From contig CM034603.1 in the NCBI GenBank assembly GCA_020091685.1, positions 31,419,696-31,483,695 of the forward strand: a stretch of 64,000 bases of DNA, in the 5' to 3' direction. The stretch is from Lutjanus erythropterus (taxonomy: Eukaryota; Chordata; Actinopteri; Lutjaniformes; Lutjanidae). The notes under the pieces are model-generated. The model saw nothing but the letters and a program-made list of their open reading frames with translations. It was not told where the DNA came from and made no database searches. A program made the translations under genes and the position numbers. Below are positions 1 to 12,754 of the stretch, piece by piece; position 1 is the stretch's first letter, and each line of letters begins with the position of its first letter.

Positions 1-1694
1 CAGCCCTAGTTCAAATCATCCACTGGCCAAACAGAAAGTCAGATGCGACTCTTGTTGCCGTGCCTGTTGTTGTGCATGAACCCAATATCTGTTATTTTCA
101 AAGCACTGGTTGGTCTGCTCTGATACACAGTATTAGTAAGGAAACATTTGGATATATAGTATACTATATATATCTGTAATGATCTTAATGTAGTGTAGTG
201 GTATGTTTGATGTGTACTTGGTGGTTTGGGTGAACAGCTGCATATGTAGTTAATTCACTGAAGGGGAACACGTGAACATTCGTGAGATAGACGACACTTA
301 AAAATTATTTTAGCTTTACTAGCGCCTGAACCAGCTGCTTGCTTGATATCCAATAGTATTTATTAAAGTGTTGAAGGTATGGACAGTGTACTTTAAACAT
401 GTTTTGAGACTGCAATGCATCAAAAAATAATTTTTTGGACACTGCAATTCAGTCGACTTGCTGCCTGACTGTACTTCCCTTTAGATTTTTACAGTTTCAC
501 TCTCACTGTGGTGGATGTTTATATGCTGTGCACATGTTGCTTGGAGACAAGAAACCAGTAATAATACAATAATAAGGTTGACTGTTACCTGTTTGCACAA
601 ATGCTGTTTTATGATGAAACTCATTTTTATTTTTTCCATGTGAGCGTTTTGGAAGTTGCGTTTTTTCTCACTCCAGTTTTTTCTCATTTGCTGTTTTACT
701 CACTTCCTCCAGATGGTGGCAGTATAAATCTGTATTTAAACCACTTATTTATTCAGTGTTGTTTTTCATCATACCAGATGCATTTGTTGCTCGCCATTAT
801 TGATGATTACCATTTGATACATTATCAAATAACTGGTAGGACTTTGCATTTATTTACACTTTATCTAGTTTTATTTGGTTTTATTTAGTAAAGACATTTG
901 TTATACAGATTTCTGTGTTCATCGTGTTCATTATTTCAACATAAACTACTGAGTTTGGTCATTTGTTAAGTAATTTCTGCAATAAAAAAATGCAGTATGA
1001 TGCAATTTATTGTGTTGGTATTTTGCAATATGTTATCAAACTGAATGTTTGATTTGTGTTTTGTCATTTTAACTGTGCTTAAGTTCAACACATCCGTCAC
1101 TTTTTTATGAATAAAAATACAAAAGTAGAATGACTTGATTATTCTCTTTACATAAGCCTTTAAAGTTTGATGAAATGCAGCCACGTGAAGCATCATGAAA
1201 GGAGAGGAGCTACAGGTGCAGATGCTCTGTGTGCAGCAGTGTGACTTGTTATCACTAATGACACTCCATATAAAATAAAACAGGGCAAACCTGCAAACTG
1301 ACAGCGTGTTTAGCACAAATGCATAAATGACTTTGAGTGGAAGAAGTAAAATTGGTGGTCTAGATCTGCACTCCGTGAAACAACGACAAAAACGTACTGA
1401 GTTAAAAGAACCACTTAAGCACTTTTGTGTCACAGTTGTTTTATTTAATGTCATAATGCAGTGTAGACTTTTCAGAACCATCTGCATATCAACAGTTAAA
1501 TACCACACAGCAAAGTTTCACGTGTCAGATATATTAAATAACAACATAATATATAAGAATAATAATGGATGCTTGAAATACTAGAATACATCTAAAAATA
1601 TGACAAACATTCATTTAAAATGGTCAGCAAAAAATGTAAAGTGTATATGTTATATAGTTAAAGACTTAAAACTTGTAAATATACACAAAAGGTC
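1..1694. other. Intergenic, no gene seen
   Basis: AT-rich DNA with short spurious open frames and no splice-supported coding segment. Confidence 0.6.
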
Positions 1695-1702
1695 CTTCAA
1701 GG

Positions 1703-2172
1703 CACTAGTTCCCAACCTGAGGGTCCTGGTGCCCACTAGGGGTCCCCAAAGCTTCATGTGGGGTCACATGGCCTTCTTGAGTTCAAGTGATGCAAGAAAA
1801 CCTACATACAGTAAATATCTTAGCATTTTATGTACGTCTGAGAAGAAAACTAAAATTATTGTTGAAATTTAGATCATTGATCAAAATTTAAACTTCTAAA
1901 AAATCTCACAGGATAAAGGAAGTGTTTCTAAAAATACCAGGAAAACTCATCTCTAATGCAATATTCACAGAAAATAATCTGCTCAAATTTAATCCAAATT
2001 GCTGTTTTGACACAAACTTCCTGTACTTACTGTGTTCATCATTTGGGTTAATTGTACAGTTTATTAGCTGTTCTGTACTGTTATTGTTATGCACCAAATA
2101 TAAATATCTATAAAATATGTCACAAGGGTCATCATTTAGGGATCCCTTAAAGAAAAAGGTTGGGAACCACTG
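1703..2172. mobile_element. Non-autonomous hAT-like element
   Basis: Terminal inverted repeats CACTAGTTCCCAACCT and AGGTTGGGAACCACTG match the hAT/Charlie pattern CAGTGGTTCCCAACC. The flanks are 8-bp near-duplications, CTTCAAGG (1,695-1,702) and CTTTAAGG (2,173-2,180), 7 of 8 identical, the target-site length expected for hAT. The interior has no coding potential. Confidence 0.75.
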
Positions 2173-2454
2173 CTTTAAGGCCAAACTTAGACTTTTATCT
2201 TGAAATTAAAACATGCCAGAGTGCAATTTTCAACCACAAGGCCTTACATTTTAATTATGGCCTGTCCTCTTTAAAAGTTCTAAGGGGTTAAAGTAATGAT
2301 AACAGATTGAAAACATCAATAGAAAATGTACTGGCTGAGTAACATTCATGAGTTAGTCAAAATGCAGCTCCTGGATGTTGTTAGGATAATACGCACTCTC
2401 CATGACTGTGTCCGTACTATTTATGCTTCACAAAAGATTGTTGTGTTTGGTTAA

Positions 2455-2620
2455 TCCCAGTTCCCAGCTTGTGACCAAAGGTGACTGGGCCGTTGCTATT
2501 TGAGCCCCGAGACTGTGGAACACTCTGCCTATTGAGATCAGACAGGACACATCATTAGTGTCTTTTAAATCCCTTCTTAAAACTTTGTTTTATGGGAAAG
2601 AGTTCATGAATATTTAAGAT
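2455..2620 (+). pseudogene. LINE ORF2 C-terminal remnant (CR1/L2/Rex-like)
   Basis: A plus-strand frame reads GDWAVAI, a stop, then APRLWNTLPIEIRQDTSLVS and FKSLLKTLF. This resembles the C-terminal end of fish non-LTR reverse transcriptases (GDRAF..APRLWNSLP...FK..LKT.LF). The in-frame stop and short length show a dead 3' fragment. The clade is uncertain. Confidence 0.65.
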
Positions 2621-3449
2621 GTTGCTGTGTTTTATAACCCCACTCTCCTCATTTTACATTAAGACCGTGAGGGAGATGAGGATCATCAAAGGTCATCAAA
2701 GGCCTTATGTTTCAGGTCATAACCACTGGCATCCAAACCTCAGAGATTGTTGCTAGCTTTAAAAAACGTGGAAGTCAAAATGACTGTCATTTGAGTGAAA
2801 GAGAAACAGGGGAACAAATCAGAGAGCAGGACATGTTGGGTGAAAAAATGGGAGGATGTGGTGTTTGTTACAATAGTCCAAACCTCAATATCCTGAATGG
2901 AAAACAAGAAGTTTGCTGTTTGAACACAAGATACAGAAATCCATCCGGCCAAAGTCAAATATTACAGACAATTAAGGGTGACATATTTGTCTGCCTATAA
3001 CACCATATTCTGCAGCAGTTATTTTAAAAATCTGCTTGCCTTCTCCGGTGAGGTGGACACATATGTAAGGTAGATAAAGTACAGCAGGGGACGAACTGTG
3101 AAGATCCTGCAGGGTTTTATACTTCAGTGAGCAGCCAGCCTGCAGAGTCCTGCCACACAGGGAGACACAAGGACACAAATGACAGTGACTGTTATGCCAG
3201 TTTGACTACACATAACAACACCAGTGTAATATGGTAACTGTGATCTATTACAGCAAGTGCACACACTTCAGAACAGGTTTAGGAAGTCTTTATAAATTCA
3301 ATTAAAAACAAACTGATTGTATATTATTAGCCTTTGTGGAGGAGAAGTGGTTAAAGCGATCAGAATTACCTATGATAGTTTGCTGAATCTGAGTAATCTG
3401 TGCCTTTACATTGCTTTAAAAACAGGTGTTAATTAATATCCTCTATAAT

Positions 3450-4686
3450 CAGTGGTGGAAGAAGTTCTCAGATCTTTTACTTTACTTTACTCTAAGTAAA
3501 GGCAACAGTACTACAGTTCAGAAATACTCTGTTGCTGCATTCAAAATCTTACATAAGAGTTAGCATTAAACTTTACTTAAAGTACCAAAAGTAAGTAAGT
3601 ATTTATTATGCAGAATGGCCCATTTCTCAAATATATTATATTGTTGTATTATAATTATTGATGTATTAATGTGTTTATCACTTGAATGCCAGAGCTGCTA
3701 AAGGTGGAGCTAATTTATATACTGCTGGGTAGGTTGTGAATTTCTCCAAGGGAAGTTTTTTCTTAGTCTATAATAAATACATCAGTCATACATAGTGGAG
3801 TTAAGTAATACTAATGTAGATGCAGGCAAGAACAAGGACCTCAAAACTGTATACTTAAGTATGGTACTTGAGTAAATGTAGGGTAGACTGGGGACAGTTA
3901 CAACAAGGGAAGGTTGCAAAAAGTCTTCATCCAATCACAAACATGCTAAGAGTGATGACACTCATAATGCACATGCTCAGTTAGACCCTCTCTCCTTCCA
4001 GAAGACGAAAATGTTTTGGAGGTATGAAAATAATTTCATTCACAATCAAAACTTAGTGAGTTTGAATCATTGTTTTGTTGACTGCTAAGTGGCTAATGTT
4101 TAGCATGTGCCAAGCTAACACATGACGTTCTGTCATGACTGATAAGGTGGAGACGGTTACAACACGTTGCAGTCGTCCCCAAGCTAAGCAGATATGTCAA
4201 AAACAGAACACACAACAGTATTTTGTCTCACACTGAAACACAGAGAGATTTAGTAGCATCTGTAACATCTGGACATTGACTCAAGGTCTGCTTTTGTTCT
4301 AACCACAAACAAACGAAACTCAATAAATGTTATTTGATAAACATTACTACAAAAACAAATTATACCATACTGGTGTAAAAGCATATTTTCATATTTGTAT
4401 GCTGACTGCTTAAATGCTTATAAGACAAATGGTGAAATTTAATGTATTTTTAACATGTTTCAACTGTCCCCAATCATGATCCAACTGTCCCATTTCAAAT
4501 AAATATTGTGAACAATATGTTTTATGTAATCATATTTAAATGGTATGGATAATTAGCAGGCAGATGTTTGTTTAAAATATAAATATACAGTTGTTCTAGT
4601 AGAAATCGTCTCTGAGTAACAGAGAGAAATCTAAAAATTGTTGCAACCGTGCCCAGTCTCCCCTACTAAGTAACTTTCCACCACTG
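3450..4686. mobile_element. hAT-like inverted-repeat element (outer, interrupted)
   Basis: It begins CAGTGGTGGAA at 3,450 and ends TTCCACCACTG at 4,686, perfect 11-bp inverted ends. The flanks TCTATAAT and TCAATAAT are 8-bp near-duplications (7 of 8). The subterminal sequence ACTTAAGTA... and TACTTGAGTAAATGTA is shared with a second copy at 32.65-33.17 kb. A different element sits inside it at 3,881-4,663. Confidence 0.75.
3881..4663. mobile_element. Mariner/pogo-like element nested in the outer element
   Basis: Inverted ends of about 24 bp: GGGTAGACTGGGGACAGTT at the left, and a right end whose reverse complement is GGGGAGACTGGGCACGGTTG. Both are flanked by TA (3,879-3,880 and 4,664-4,665), the Tc1/mariner target duplication. 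Removing it restores the outer repeat's TGTACTAAGTAAC. No transposase reading frame remains. Confidence 0.75.
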
Positions 4687-5099
4687 TCAATAATAAAATA
4701 TGTAAGATTAAGATGTATTTCCTTTAATTTGTCGTTAGTCTGCTGGAGAATGGCCAACAGGATCCGAAACTACTTGAAAACTGATAAAAAAAAATTATCT
4801 TAATTTCTAAAACTGCTAAATATGCGCACTATCTTTTGAGATAACTGAAAAGACGCTTGAAACACAAATATAAATATGCCCAACATGAGATCCGATTATG
4901 ACATCATAATTGAATATGAAAGTAAACTCACGGCAGAATATTATCCGCTGTCTTGGTTCGCAAAAAAAAACAAAAAACTCTTATTTTGAAATTTTAGACC
5001 TAATCATCTGTAATTTTCAAGTATAAACATGAGCTCGTGCAGCCCAGACCCCCTCCTAGAGCTCATCTCATCTATTGTTTTGGTCTCTCTATAAAAATA

Positions 5100-6400
5100 C
5101 ATTTTTTAAAACAAACATAATTCATTAAATTATAACCTTCTTCTCTCCTCTTTTATGTCCTCGTGTCCGCTGCTGCCGGGGGACATTATGTTCACCAGAG
5201 GAGGAGGGTTAGAGAGAGGAGAAAAGTTTTGGGACGCTCTAGGTGTCTTGGACGCAGCTGAAAGGAGCCATTTCCTGCCAAATAGTGAGCCCGTCTAATC
5301 GTGACTGCAGCAGCCACTTCCTGCATTGTTACAGTACTTAATGAGGATTAAGTTGAAGCTGTCATGTTGTAACGGGCGGCCATTAGGCCTCCTCCACACG
5401 GAGAGAGGAGACAGAGGAGAGAGGCAGACCTTACCACTATTTGATTTCACAGCTGATCCCTTCACCTGCACAGGACCTGCTGACTGAGTCTGTCCTGTCA
5501 AATCTGTAGAATTTGCAGTATTAAAAATGTCCCACATCAACAGTTTTAGACAATGAATAAACAAAATATTTAATTAAATAGATGAAGTGGACAAAAAAAC
5601 TGGGCCACCTTACAATATTATCTAGGCTGGTGCAACACTACATTTGATCCTGAGAAAATACCATAAGTATGACATGAAGACTATGACCCCGTCTCATAAT
5701 CTCATTTTTATTATCAGCTCCAGATACTGTAGGTAGTAATCATTTCCAGGTGTATTTCCATTTATTAAAAAACATGTTAAACCTTGCATTAACTAATGTT
5801 TGCAGGGTCATAGCCCCCCATCACCTAGAAAAAATGAACTCTATAAAAATAGTTTTAATTGTTTTGGTTTATATTTTACTTATTCAACTATTTGTTAATT
5901 ATTTCTGTGAATATTTTTCTGTAAAGTCAGTAATCATATTCTGGTGGAATAACAATTATTGGAAACTATTTATTTTGTCACTATGTATAAAACTGCAGAC
6001 TGCAAAAACACCTCATCTCACCCTCCACTTCCAAGCACGTATACGTATGGTGGCTGCAAAAAACTCATGCAAAACGTGAAAGGCCATATCTAGAGCCAGT
6101 ATTTGGTTTGTCCCTTGTGGCAGTGCAACATGGCAGCTTCCGTGGAAGACCTGCATCCTCTGTAGATATAAATGGCTCATTCTAAGGTAGTGAAAAATAC
6201 AGCTATTCTTCTTTTCAGGTGACTATACATTAATGAAAACATATTTACCAATATTATATAACTGTATTCAATTTCTGCCATATTCTACCAATACATCCCC
6301 CTAAATCTTACATGGTGGACATTTAAATATATTCAGTCTTTACTAGAATCACCTAATTAAAATAACAATTGTGCACTTTTAGCCACACTTGCAGGGTAGC
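5100..6400. other. Intergenic; moderately complex, non-repetitive patch
   Basis: At 5,150-5,480 the sequence is balanced in composition and shows no repeat signature, unlike its surroundings; it could be a conserved non-coding element. No supported coding exon is seen. Confidence 0.3.
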
Positions 6401-6429
6401 TCTCGGGAAGATAGTTGTCCAACCACTTT

Positions 6430-6900
6430 GGTCCAAGATAAAATATTTTTACAACTATTTCGATGGATCACCATAAAATTTTGTGCAATCAGTCATGATC
6501 CCCAGGGGATGAATCCTAATGACTTTGATGATCCCTGATGTGTCCTCTAGTGCCACAAAAAGATTGACATTTTTGTTTTTGAGTGAAATGTGAACAACCA
6601 CTGGATGGATCACTGTAAATTTCAGTACTGACATTCATGTTCCCCAGAGGATAGATCCTCCTGACTTCCCCTGACTTTATAGCTCGTGCCACCAGAAAAT
6701 AACATCAAAACTTTTCATTTATCCAACAAAGTGTCCTGTACAGCAAATTTCTGATCCCCAGAGGATGAATTCTAATGACTTTTCCTTATAGCAACAACAT
6801 TGATTTAACATTTTTGTTTCAGGGTGAAAACTAGCTGGCTAGTTACATTTAATAGCTGATGTTACCAAAATGCTAGCTAACCAGCTAGTTCAGCTACATA
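6430..6900. repeat. Degenerate internally repeated fish element
   Basis: A segment like ATGATCCCCAGGGGATGAAT, followed by CTAATGACTTT, recurs near 6,497, 6,638 and 6,751 at intervals of roughly 115-140 bp. Each copy is preceded by GGATCACCAT/GGATCACTGT-like sequence. This is a decayed tandem repeat, ending with the TTAGC/GCTAGC-rich tail typical of perciform repeats. Confidence 0.6.
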
Positions 6901-7121
6901 AACCATTGATTAGTTAATTAGGTAGCAGAAATGTGATAGTTGACCAAGGTTCTGCGAGGGTACCAAGCACAGTGCAAAAAGGGGTTGGACTTAAGATAGG
7001 TCAATTTGGTGCAGACATTTACTGTCGTTGTGAATTTTACTGTGAGCCATTTTGATGTGTTTGTGGCCTTCATCAGGATCATCATCCAACACTTTGAAGT
7101 TGTGCAAGAGACCTTCCATAA

Positions 7122-7437
7122 TTTCCCATCCATAACTGCTTATCCTTCAGAGGGCTGCGAGGGGGCTGGAGCTGATCCCGGCCGACATTGGCAAGAAGCG
7201 GGGCACGCCCTGGACAGATCGCCAGTTCATCAGGGCTGACACAGTGTAGTGACAAACAACCATTCACGCTTATATTCACACCTGCAGGCAGTTTAGGGTC
7301 ACCAATTTACCTTTGGGAGGAAACCCCCTCAGACACGAGGAAAACGTACAAACTCCACACAGGAAGGCCCCAGCAGGCACGTGGGTTCAAGCCGAGAACA
7401 TTTTTGATGTGAAGCAACAGTGCTAACCACTGTAATA
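7122..7437 (-). mobile_element. Non-LTR-type 3' tail repeat
   Basis: The plus strand reads CCATCCATAACTGCTTATCC, then GGGGGCTGGAGCTGATCCC, CCATTCACGCTTATATTCAC and CAAACTCCACACAGGAAGGC. This matches a very common fish repeat whose tail is (ATGG)n, here read on the minus strand. Related fragments occur at 62.84-62.96 kb and 63.77-63.85 kb. Assignment to a LINE tail is from memory of the family. Confidence 0.6.
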
Positions 7438-8662
7438 TACTTATTGGAGACTGAGGTAATATCTGCTTGTCCCTGGGTCCACACAATCAGTGACAATATT
7501 TACAGAAAGATCCATCATTACCTATAAACTGTTATTTCCTCTTTGTTTGATTTTTGCTTTGGGCAGGATGATTATGAGGAGATGGCCCCTTGGTGCAGAC
7601 TTGATTGCACTTATACGAGACAATCTGTGGCCTCAGGAGACCGAGTGGTAGGATGAGAGGACGGCAACAATCAGACCTGATGACACAGCATCATCTAGAG
7701 AGCTCTTTTTTTGTCATTTAAAGAACAGCAGGATAGTGCTGACAAAGCACTCAAACCGCGCCAACCCCCCCACCTGTTAGAGAATAGCAGCCCCTACCCA
7801 CTTCAGTCTTTATGGATTTCTCTTAGATCACAGTATTTCAAACACATGTGTGTGTATATGTGTGTATGTGCGTTTATATGGGTGTTTGTGGGTGACAGAG
7901 GATTAGTTGAGTTCACAGGGACGCTTTGAAGGTCTTGTCATGAAAGAGACAGCCAGCTGGATCCTTTATGGAAGTGATACTGCAACTTCTGACGTAGCAA
8001 CCCTGCTGTCTGTGCATGTATGGATCTGACTGTAACTGCAAGCTTGGTTGACTGATCATTGGTGCAACCCTCTGCTTAATCTACTGTAAAGTGAGATGTA
8101 AACACTGTATGTTGTTAGGCCCCTACTCTGAGTTGCAACCGGGCGTTAACTGAGTGTGGATGCAGGAATGTTATTTTTCTGAGTTAATGTGGGAATTCTA
8201 GTGTTTAGGTTGATGGTTTGGATTTTTATGTGTGTCAGGGAATCAATTGTACTGCTAGGTCCTTAAGAGACATGAAGTAATTATATGATGCTGAGGTTGG
8301 GATAAAGAAATTGATGTGATGCTGATGCAGGTCCCTGTTGAGAGCTTAGAGGTAAACATGAAGCTGAGGTTGCTGTTGTGGGACCAAAGTTTACGTTTAG
8401 GTTGCCAGACTTTACATATAGAGAGAAATATGCACTGGACAGAAGCTATAGAGTATGAATGCATGTTGTGTAGTACTAGACTGCCTAATATGGCCCTATT
8501 AATCTATTAAGGGGCTCCAGGGGAACAAAGTTGCTGTTGGGTCCCTATTAACTCCTCACCTCCCATCCTCAGTTTACTGTGTACATGTTATCTGTGGTAA
8601 TTTGATTAAAACAACTTTGTTGAGGAATATGTGCTGTGTAAGCACCACATAAACTAAAATAA

Positions 8663-9215
8663 TTAAAGGAACAGGTCACCCCAAAATCAAAAACACATAT
8701 TCATCTTACCTCCAGTGCTATTTATCTGCCTACAAAGTATATTATTTTGGTCTGAGTTACCAAGTTTTGGAGATATCAGCCAAAGAGATGTCTGTTTACT
8801 TTCAAATATAATGGAAGTAGATGGGACTCCACTTTTGGGGCTCAAAATGCCCCCAAAATACTTTTGACTATGTAGACAGAAAGTGGTTCCTACATGGAAC
8901 TCACGACAAGGTCTGCGGCTAATCTTGAGTAAATGGGCTGTGATTTCTGGAATGATTTCTGATGATCTGGAAAGAGACTGTTGAGTGTTTTAAATGTTTT
9001 TTGTTTGCTTGTTTGTTTAGTTGTTTTTTGCATTTTGAGCACCTAAGGCCAAGTTCCATCCACTTCCATTATATTCAAAGATGGCAGACAGTCGATATCT
9101 CCAAAACTCAGCAGGTCAGACCAAAATAATCTAGATGGATAAATAACACTACAGGTGCACAAGAGTAAAAATGTGTGTTTTTGATTTGATTTTGAGGTGA
9201 ACTGTCCCTTCAGAT
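8663..9215. mobile_element. Palindromic TTAA-type MITE (family A)
   Basis: The left arm AAAGGAACAGGTCACCCCAA then AATCAAAAACACAT is mirrored at 9,140-9,212 by AAAATGTGTGTTTTTGAT and GAGGTGAACTGTCCCTT. The left end carries TTAA; the right flank has decayed. A second copy is at 26,733-27,186. Confidence 0.7.
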
Positions 9216-9554
9216 TTCTAAAACTAGATTCAGACACGGGGTCCCTCTGCAACACACCATTACATCATTATGGAATAATAAAGCACCCGCATTAGCTTCG
9301 GTGGTGCAAATTCCCTAACAAATTTTCAGCTAATTAAATGACCAAAAACCAATTAACATGCAGTAAACTGGGGACTTCTGAGGGCCTCCTCGTGGCAGCT
9401 GAATGGACTGCCATCTATGGCTGGCTGGCACACCAGTCTTCCTTCCCAAGGTTGGAAGTAACGAATAACAACTACTCAGATTACTGCAGTTTAATTGTAC
9501 TTGAATATCTTTTCCGAGTCTGTAATTTTAGTCACACTTAAGTATGCAATACAC

Positions 9555-11100
9555 CAGGGATACTCAGCTTCCTTTGTTTGGGGGCCACTTTTGCAAAATG
9601 ACAGGAGACTAGGGGCCACTTGACAAAACAAACATTCATAATAACATTATTTATCAGATTAAATGAATAAACTTTAAAAGGCCCATAAATCATCTTTCTT
9701 TGAAATTCTTTATTTTTGGATTGACTGAATTATTAACTGAATTAACTTGGTGCAAGGACTTACAGATAAATCAGAAAAATCACTGCATTTAATAACTACA
9801 AATGCCTTTTGGTAATAAATGCTTTGGTAAAATTTTATACAACATTAAATATAGGTGGAACCTCTTCCATCACTGCGATCATTAAAATGTTTGAAATGAT
9901 TCATAAACATAAATCATAAACATAAACTGCTCCTAACAGGGACAGAACGAACAGTATATTTAAGCTCTTTTAGTATGACAGACACATTTATAGGATTAGA
10001 AATATCTTCATTTCAGGTGAACATTTGCTTCTCTTCAGCTAATAAATATCTTTACCTGCAGAGTTCACATCTGATCCTACTGCACTTTTCACAGCCTAAT
10101 TTATCCCATCATACAAAACACTTGGAAATATTGCAATTTGGTGTTTATTCTTGAAGGGGTCAGTGTCGTGTTCTTTAGTAATGATAATGAACTGTATCTT
10201 TTCCTATAAACTGTAACTTTATTCGCTCAAAGAGAGCTAAAATAATCAGCCCACAATTCCTTCACCTGGCAATTTAGAAAGGGTGACCAACAGTAGACAA
10301 TCATTACTGTGTCAACCAGCTCTTAGTTCATAGACATCTACGTGCCAATGTGCCCTACATAGCAGTGACTTCTAAAGTGGCCTTGGGGTCCTCCAGGGGG
10401 TGCCAGATTAAATAAAATAATTATTAATTATTGTAAAATATTAATTATAATAATATAAAACATATAAAAATCTTATTTGCCATGCCCGTCTTTGTAATTG
10501 CCTGCCAGTCAAAACATCACTCATTACATCATAAGGTGTCAGTGCTGACCTGGACCAGTCGGCGACTGCCACAAAGCTGCTCTGCTCCCGAAATTTAGTG
10601 CTAACTCACACAAATAGACAAGGTTTTGAAAAGGAGAAGACCTGAAGAGCAGATGAACAGCCCAGCTGCAAAAATTCCAAAGAACACCTGGGCAAATAAA
10701 ACATGTTAAGTATGATGCAGCAAGCATAACATATGGATTTACTGCTGCATGCAAGGATGGCTATGTGTGCCCCACATGCTTTCTCTGCTTCGAGACCTTC
10801 TCAAACGAGTGCCTAAACCGTCTAAAGTTCAGAATCACTTGAAAGAGAGGCACTCAGCAGAGGCCAAAAGAACAGCTGACTTTGGGTTTTTAAAGACATC
10901 TCGCAAAATACTCATGCTATTTGGGGGATCTTGGCAGGGAAAAGTTTGAGAGCCCCCTCTATATAGGCATAGTACACCTCTAACTAGTCCATTATTAGAG
11001 ATTTAGCCATTATTAGGACCTTATATCGCCTTTGTTTCCAGCCCATGACAGTCTGATCACTTCCTCATGCGGCCCCTCCTTGAAAAATAATTGCCTGCCT
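9555..11100. mobile_element. Decayed hAT-like composite
   Basis: The left end CAGGGATACTCAGCTTCC then GGGGGCCACTTTTG and a right part GCGGCCCCTCCTTGAAAAAT near 11,070 resemble the two ends of one fish hAT family. A second hAT-like unit starts CAGTGACTTCTAAAGTGG at 10,364 and ends AAAAGTTTGAGAGCCCCCTC near 10,960. Boundaries are approximate and no target duplications were confirmed. Confidence 0.45.
10740..10905 (+). pseudogene. Broken hAT transposase fragment with BED-type zinc finger
   Basis: One frame reads CFLCFETFSNECL. Shifting frame at that point gives VPKPSKVQNHLKERHSAEA. Together they resemble the BED finger of fish hAT/ZBED transposases (C..C...L.N..LKPSKL..HL...H). The frameshift and missing catalytic part make it a remnant. 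Confidence 0.65.
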
Positions 11101-11539
11101 GAGTTCTCTATTATTCTTGTTTTGTTTTTTTTTTGTATAAACAGATCCAGTGTGTGCATCATACAGGCAATAAAGTGATTTTGAGTCCTGACCTGAGAGG
11201 CTGCTGGTGTACATCTCTACTGTTTGTTAGGAGGCTGTCAAGATGCCTGTGTGTGTTTTGGAGGAAGTGAGTGATGCTTTCTGTTATTACTGGTTCTTAT
11301 TATGGCATTGTGTGCACGTCTGTGTGTGTGCGTATGTGTGTAAGTGAGTGAGTGTGTGTTGGAGGGGATCTCTGTACTTGCTGGTACAGTCATGGGTCAC
11401 CCCGAGGAGCCCGGGGGCCCCTGACTCTGGCTGTCCTGCTTTGGCCCTTGGTGGTCAGTGGCTTACATGATGTGATCCGGTCGCCCTGGTATGCCGAGGT
11501 GCGCATGCCCACTAAGAGGACGCAGCGGCTCCATGTGTG

Positions 11540-11989
11540 TTGAGGCGCATTATTTGGCAACAGACGCGGCAGTGGGGAGGGCCGAAAAAAAGAGGATATC
11601 CCCTGGATTTCTAAAAAGCAACGATTTATCGAGGTTAACTGCAGATTAAACCCTCCTTGGTCGACCATCGGCGAAGAGCGGGCAACAAAGCGACCGAGTA
11701 AGTTGACAGAGGTGAAGCCGAAGTTTTTTTAGTGAGTGGATCGAGGGGAGCCTTTTATTCGGAGTCGTCGAGAGGAGCCAGGTTTTCCTCCACCTATCTG
11801 TGACGATAAAGAAGCTGATGGGCTGTTGAAAAGTAACACTTCTCCGCAGAGCCAAAGGTTGAGCACCGGGGAGGAGAGAGGGGGGGCTCGCTCAGCCAAA
11901 AAATATTTTATTTTACGTTTTCTGACGGCTGCCAGCTCGTAACTATGATCCCTGGACTTGATTATGTGCGGTAGAAGTCGTTAAATGAG
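11540..11989 (+). other. gatad2a: gatad2a 5' non-coding first exon (5' UTR)
   Basis: A GC- and CpG-rich stretch ends in a good splice donor, ATGAG followed by GTAAGG, after position 11,989. The next plausible plus-strand acceptor in a gene context is at 23,581, three bases before the gatad2a ATG, giving an intron of about 11.6 kb. The exon has no long reading frame. It carries a ten-codon upstream ORF (11,945-11,974, ATG to TAG) near its 3' end, which may dampen translation. The transcription start cannot be fixed from sequence, so the 5' boundary is approximate. Confidence 0.6.
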
Positions 11990-12340
11990 GTAAGGATTAT
12001 AATCGCCAGCGGCTCTCCGGCGGTAAGCTCAGCTCAGTCCGCGGGCCGGTCGGTCGATGAAATGTATGAGTTCCGACTCGGTTTTTACCTCTGGAGGGGA
12101 CAGACAGGTAAACAGTCCCGGTGAGCCTCGCACAGCCTCACTTTTAGGGCAGAAGGGTGAAAGTTTGGGGCTCATTTTCGGGCTGCTGGTTGTCCCGCAG
12201 CGGGTTGTTGGCAGGTCATGGATTCGGGCTCGGTTCTGGTGCTGTGGGTCACGGTGACGACTTTTACTACTTTGATTCGAAGTCTCGTGCGGCAGCCGTT
12301 GGTCAGCCGTTAGTCAACCGTTAACCTCTTTATATCCCAA
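11560..12340 (+). promoter_or_regulatory. gatad2a: CpG-rich promoter region of gatad2a
   Basis: CG dinucleotides are frequent here, unlike the AT-rich DNA on both sides, for example around 12,000-12,060 and 12,270-12,300. No TATA box is evident at a sensible distance. This is typical of a housekeeping CpG-island promoter that overlaps exon 1 and the start of intron 1. CpG density was judged by eye, not calculated. Confidence 0.55.
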
Positions 12341-12719
12341 AGCCAAAGTGGCTTCGTGTTTTTGTTTGTGCGATGTTAGCTAATGTTAGCTCGCTAACTA
12401 ATAACACCACCTCCTCTGAGGCGGTGTCAATAATAAAAAAGCCGGCTAGTTGCACATGTAGTGTGGGCTGGGTTTAGTTTTTAAAGGGCTGAGTGTGTTT
12501 TTGGGATGGTGTACTGGGTGGTGTAACGTTAATGGTGGACGTCGCTGCCCGCTTTAAGCCCCCCTTGGCACCAGTGTTGGTTCTGCTATCTGGTAGCTAA
12601 TCTTCCTACTTCTCTCTGTGACAACCGTAGTCTTCCTCCTCTTAAAGCTGAACACACACACACTCTCTGACACACACCGCACACACTCCCCTCTCTGTCT
12701 CTTCCTCTCGCCCAGACAG

Positions 12720-12720
<1 letters not shown>

Positions 12721-12750
<30 letters not shown>
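12721..12750. repeat. (CA)15 microsatellite
   Basis: Uninterrupted CA units, flanked by further imperfect CA-rich sequence from 12,652. Confidence 0.95.

Positions 12751-12754
<4 letters not shown>

Noticed and set aside
966-1508. 180-codon open frame on the minus strand
   Set aside because: AT-rich, low-complexity composition, no recognisable domain, no splice or promoter context, and a neighbouring transposon. Treated as a chance open frame.
11234-11275. Short ATG frame MPVCVLEE followed by GTGAGT, considered as a gatad2a coding first exon
   Set aside because: No coding continuation with matching phase is known for the family, and the CpG-rich exon ending at 11,989 is a better first exon.
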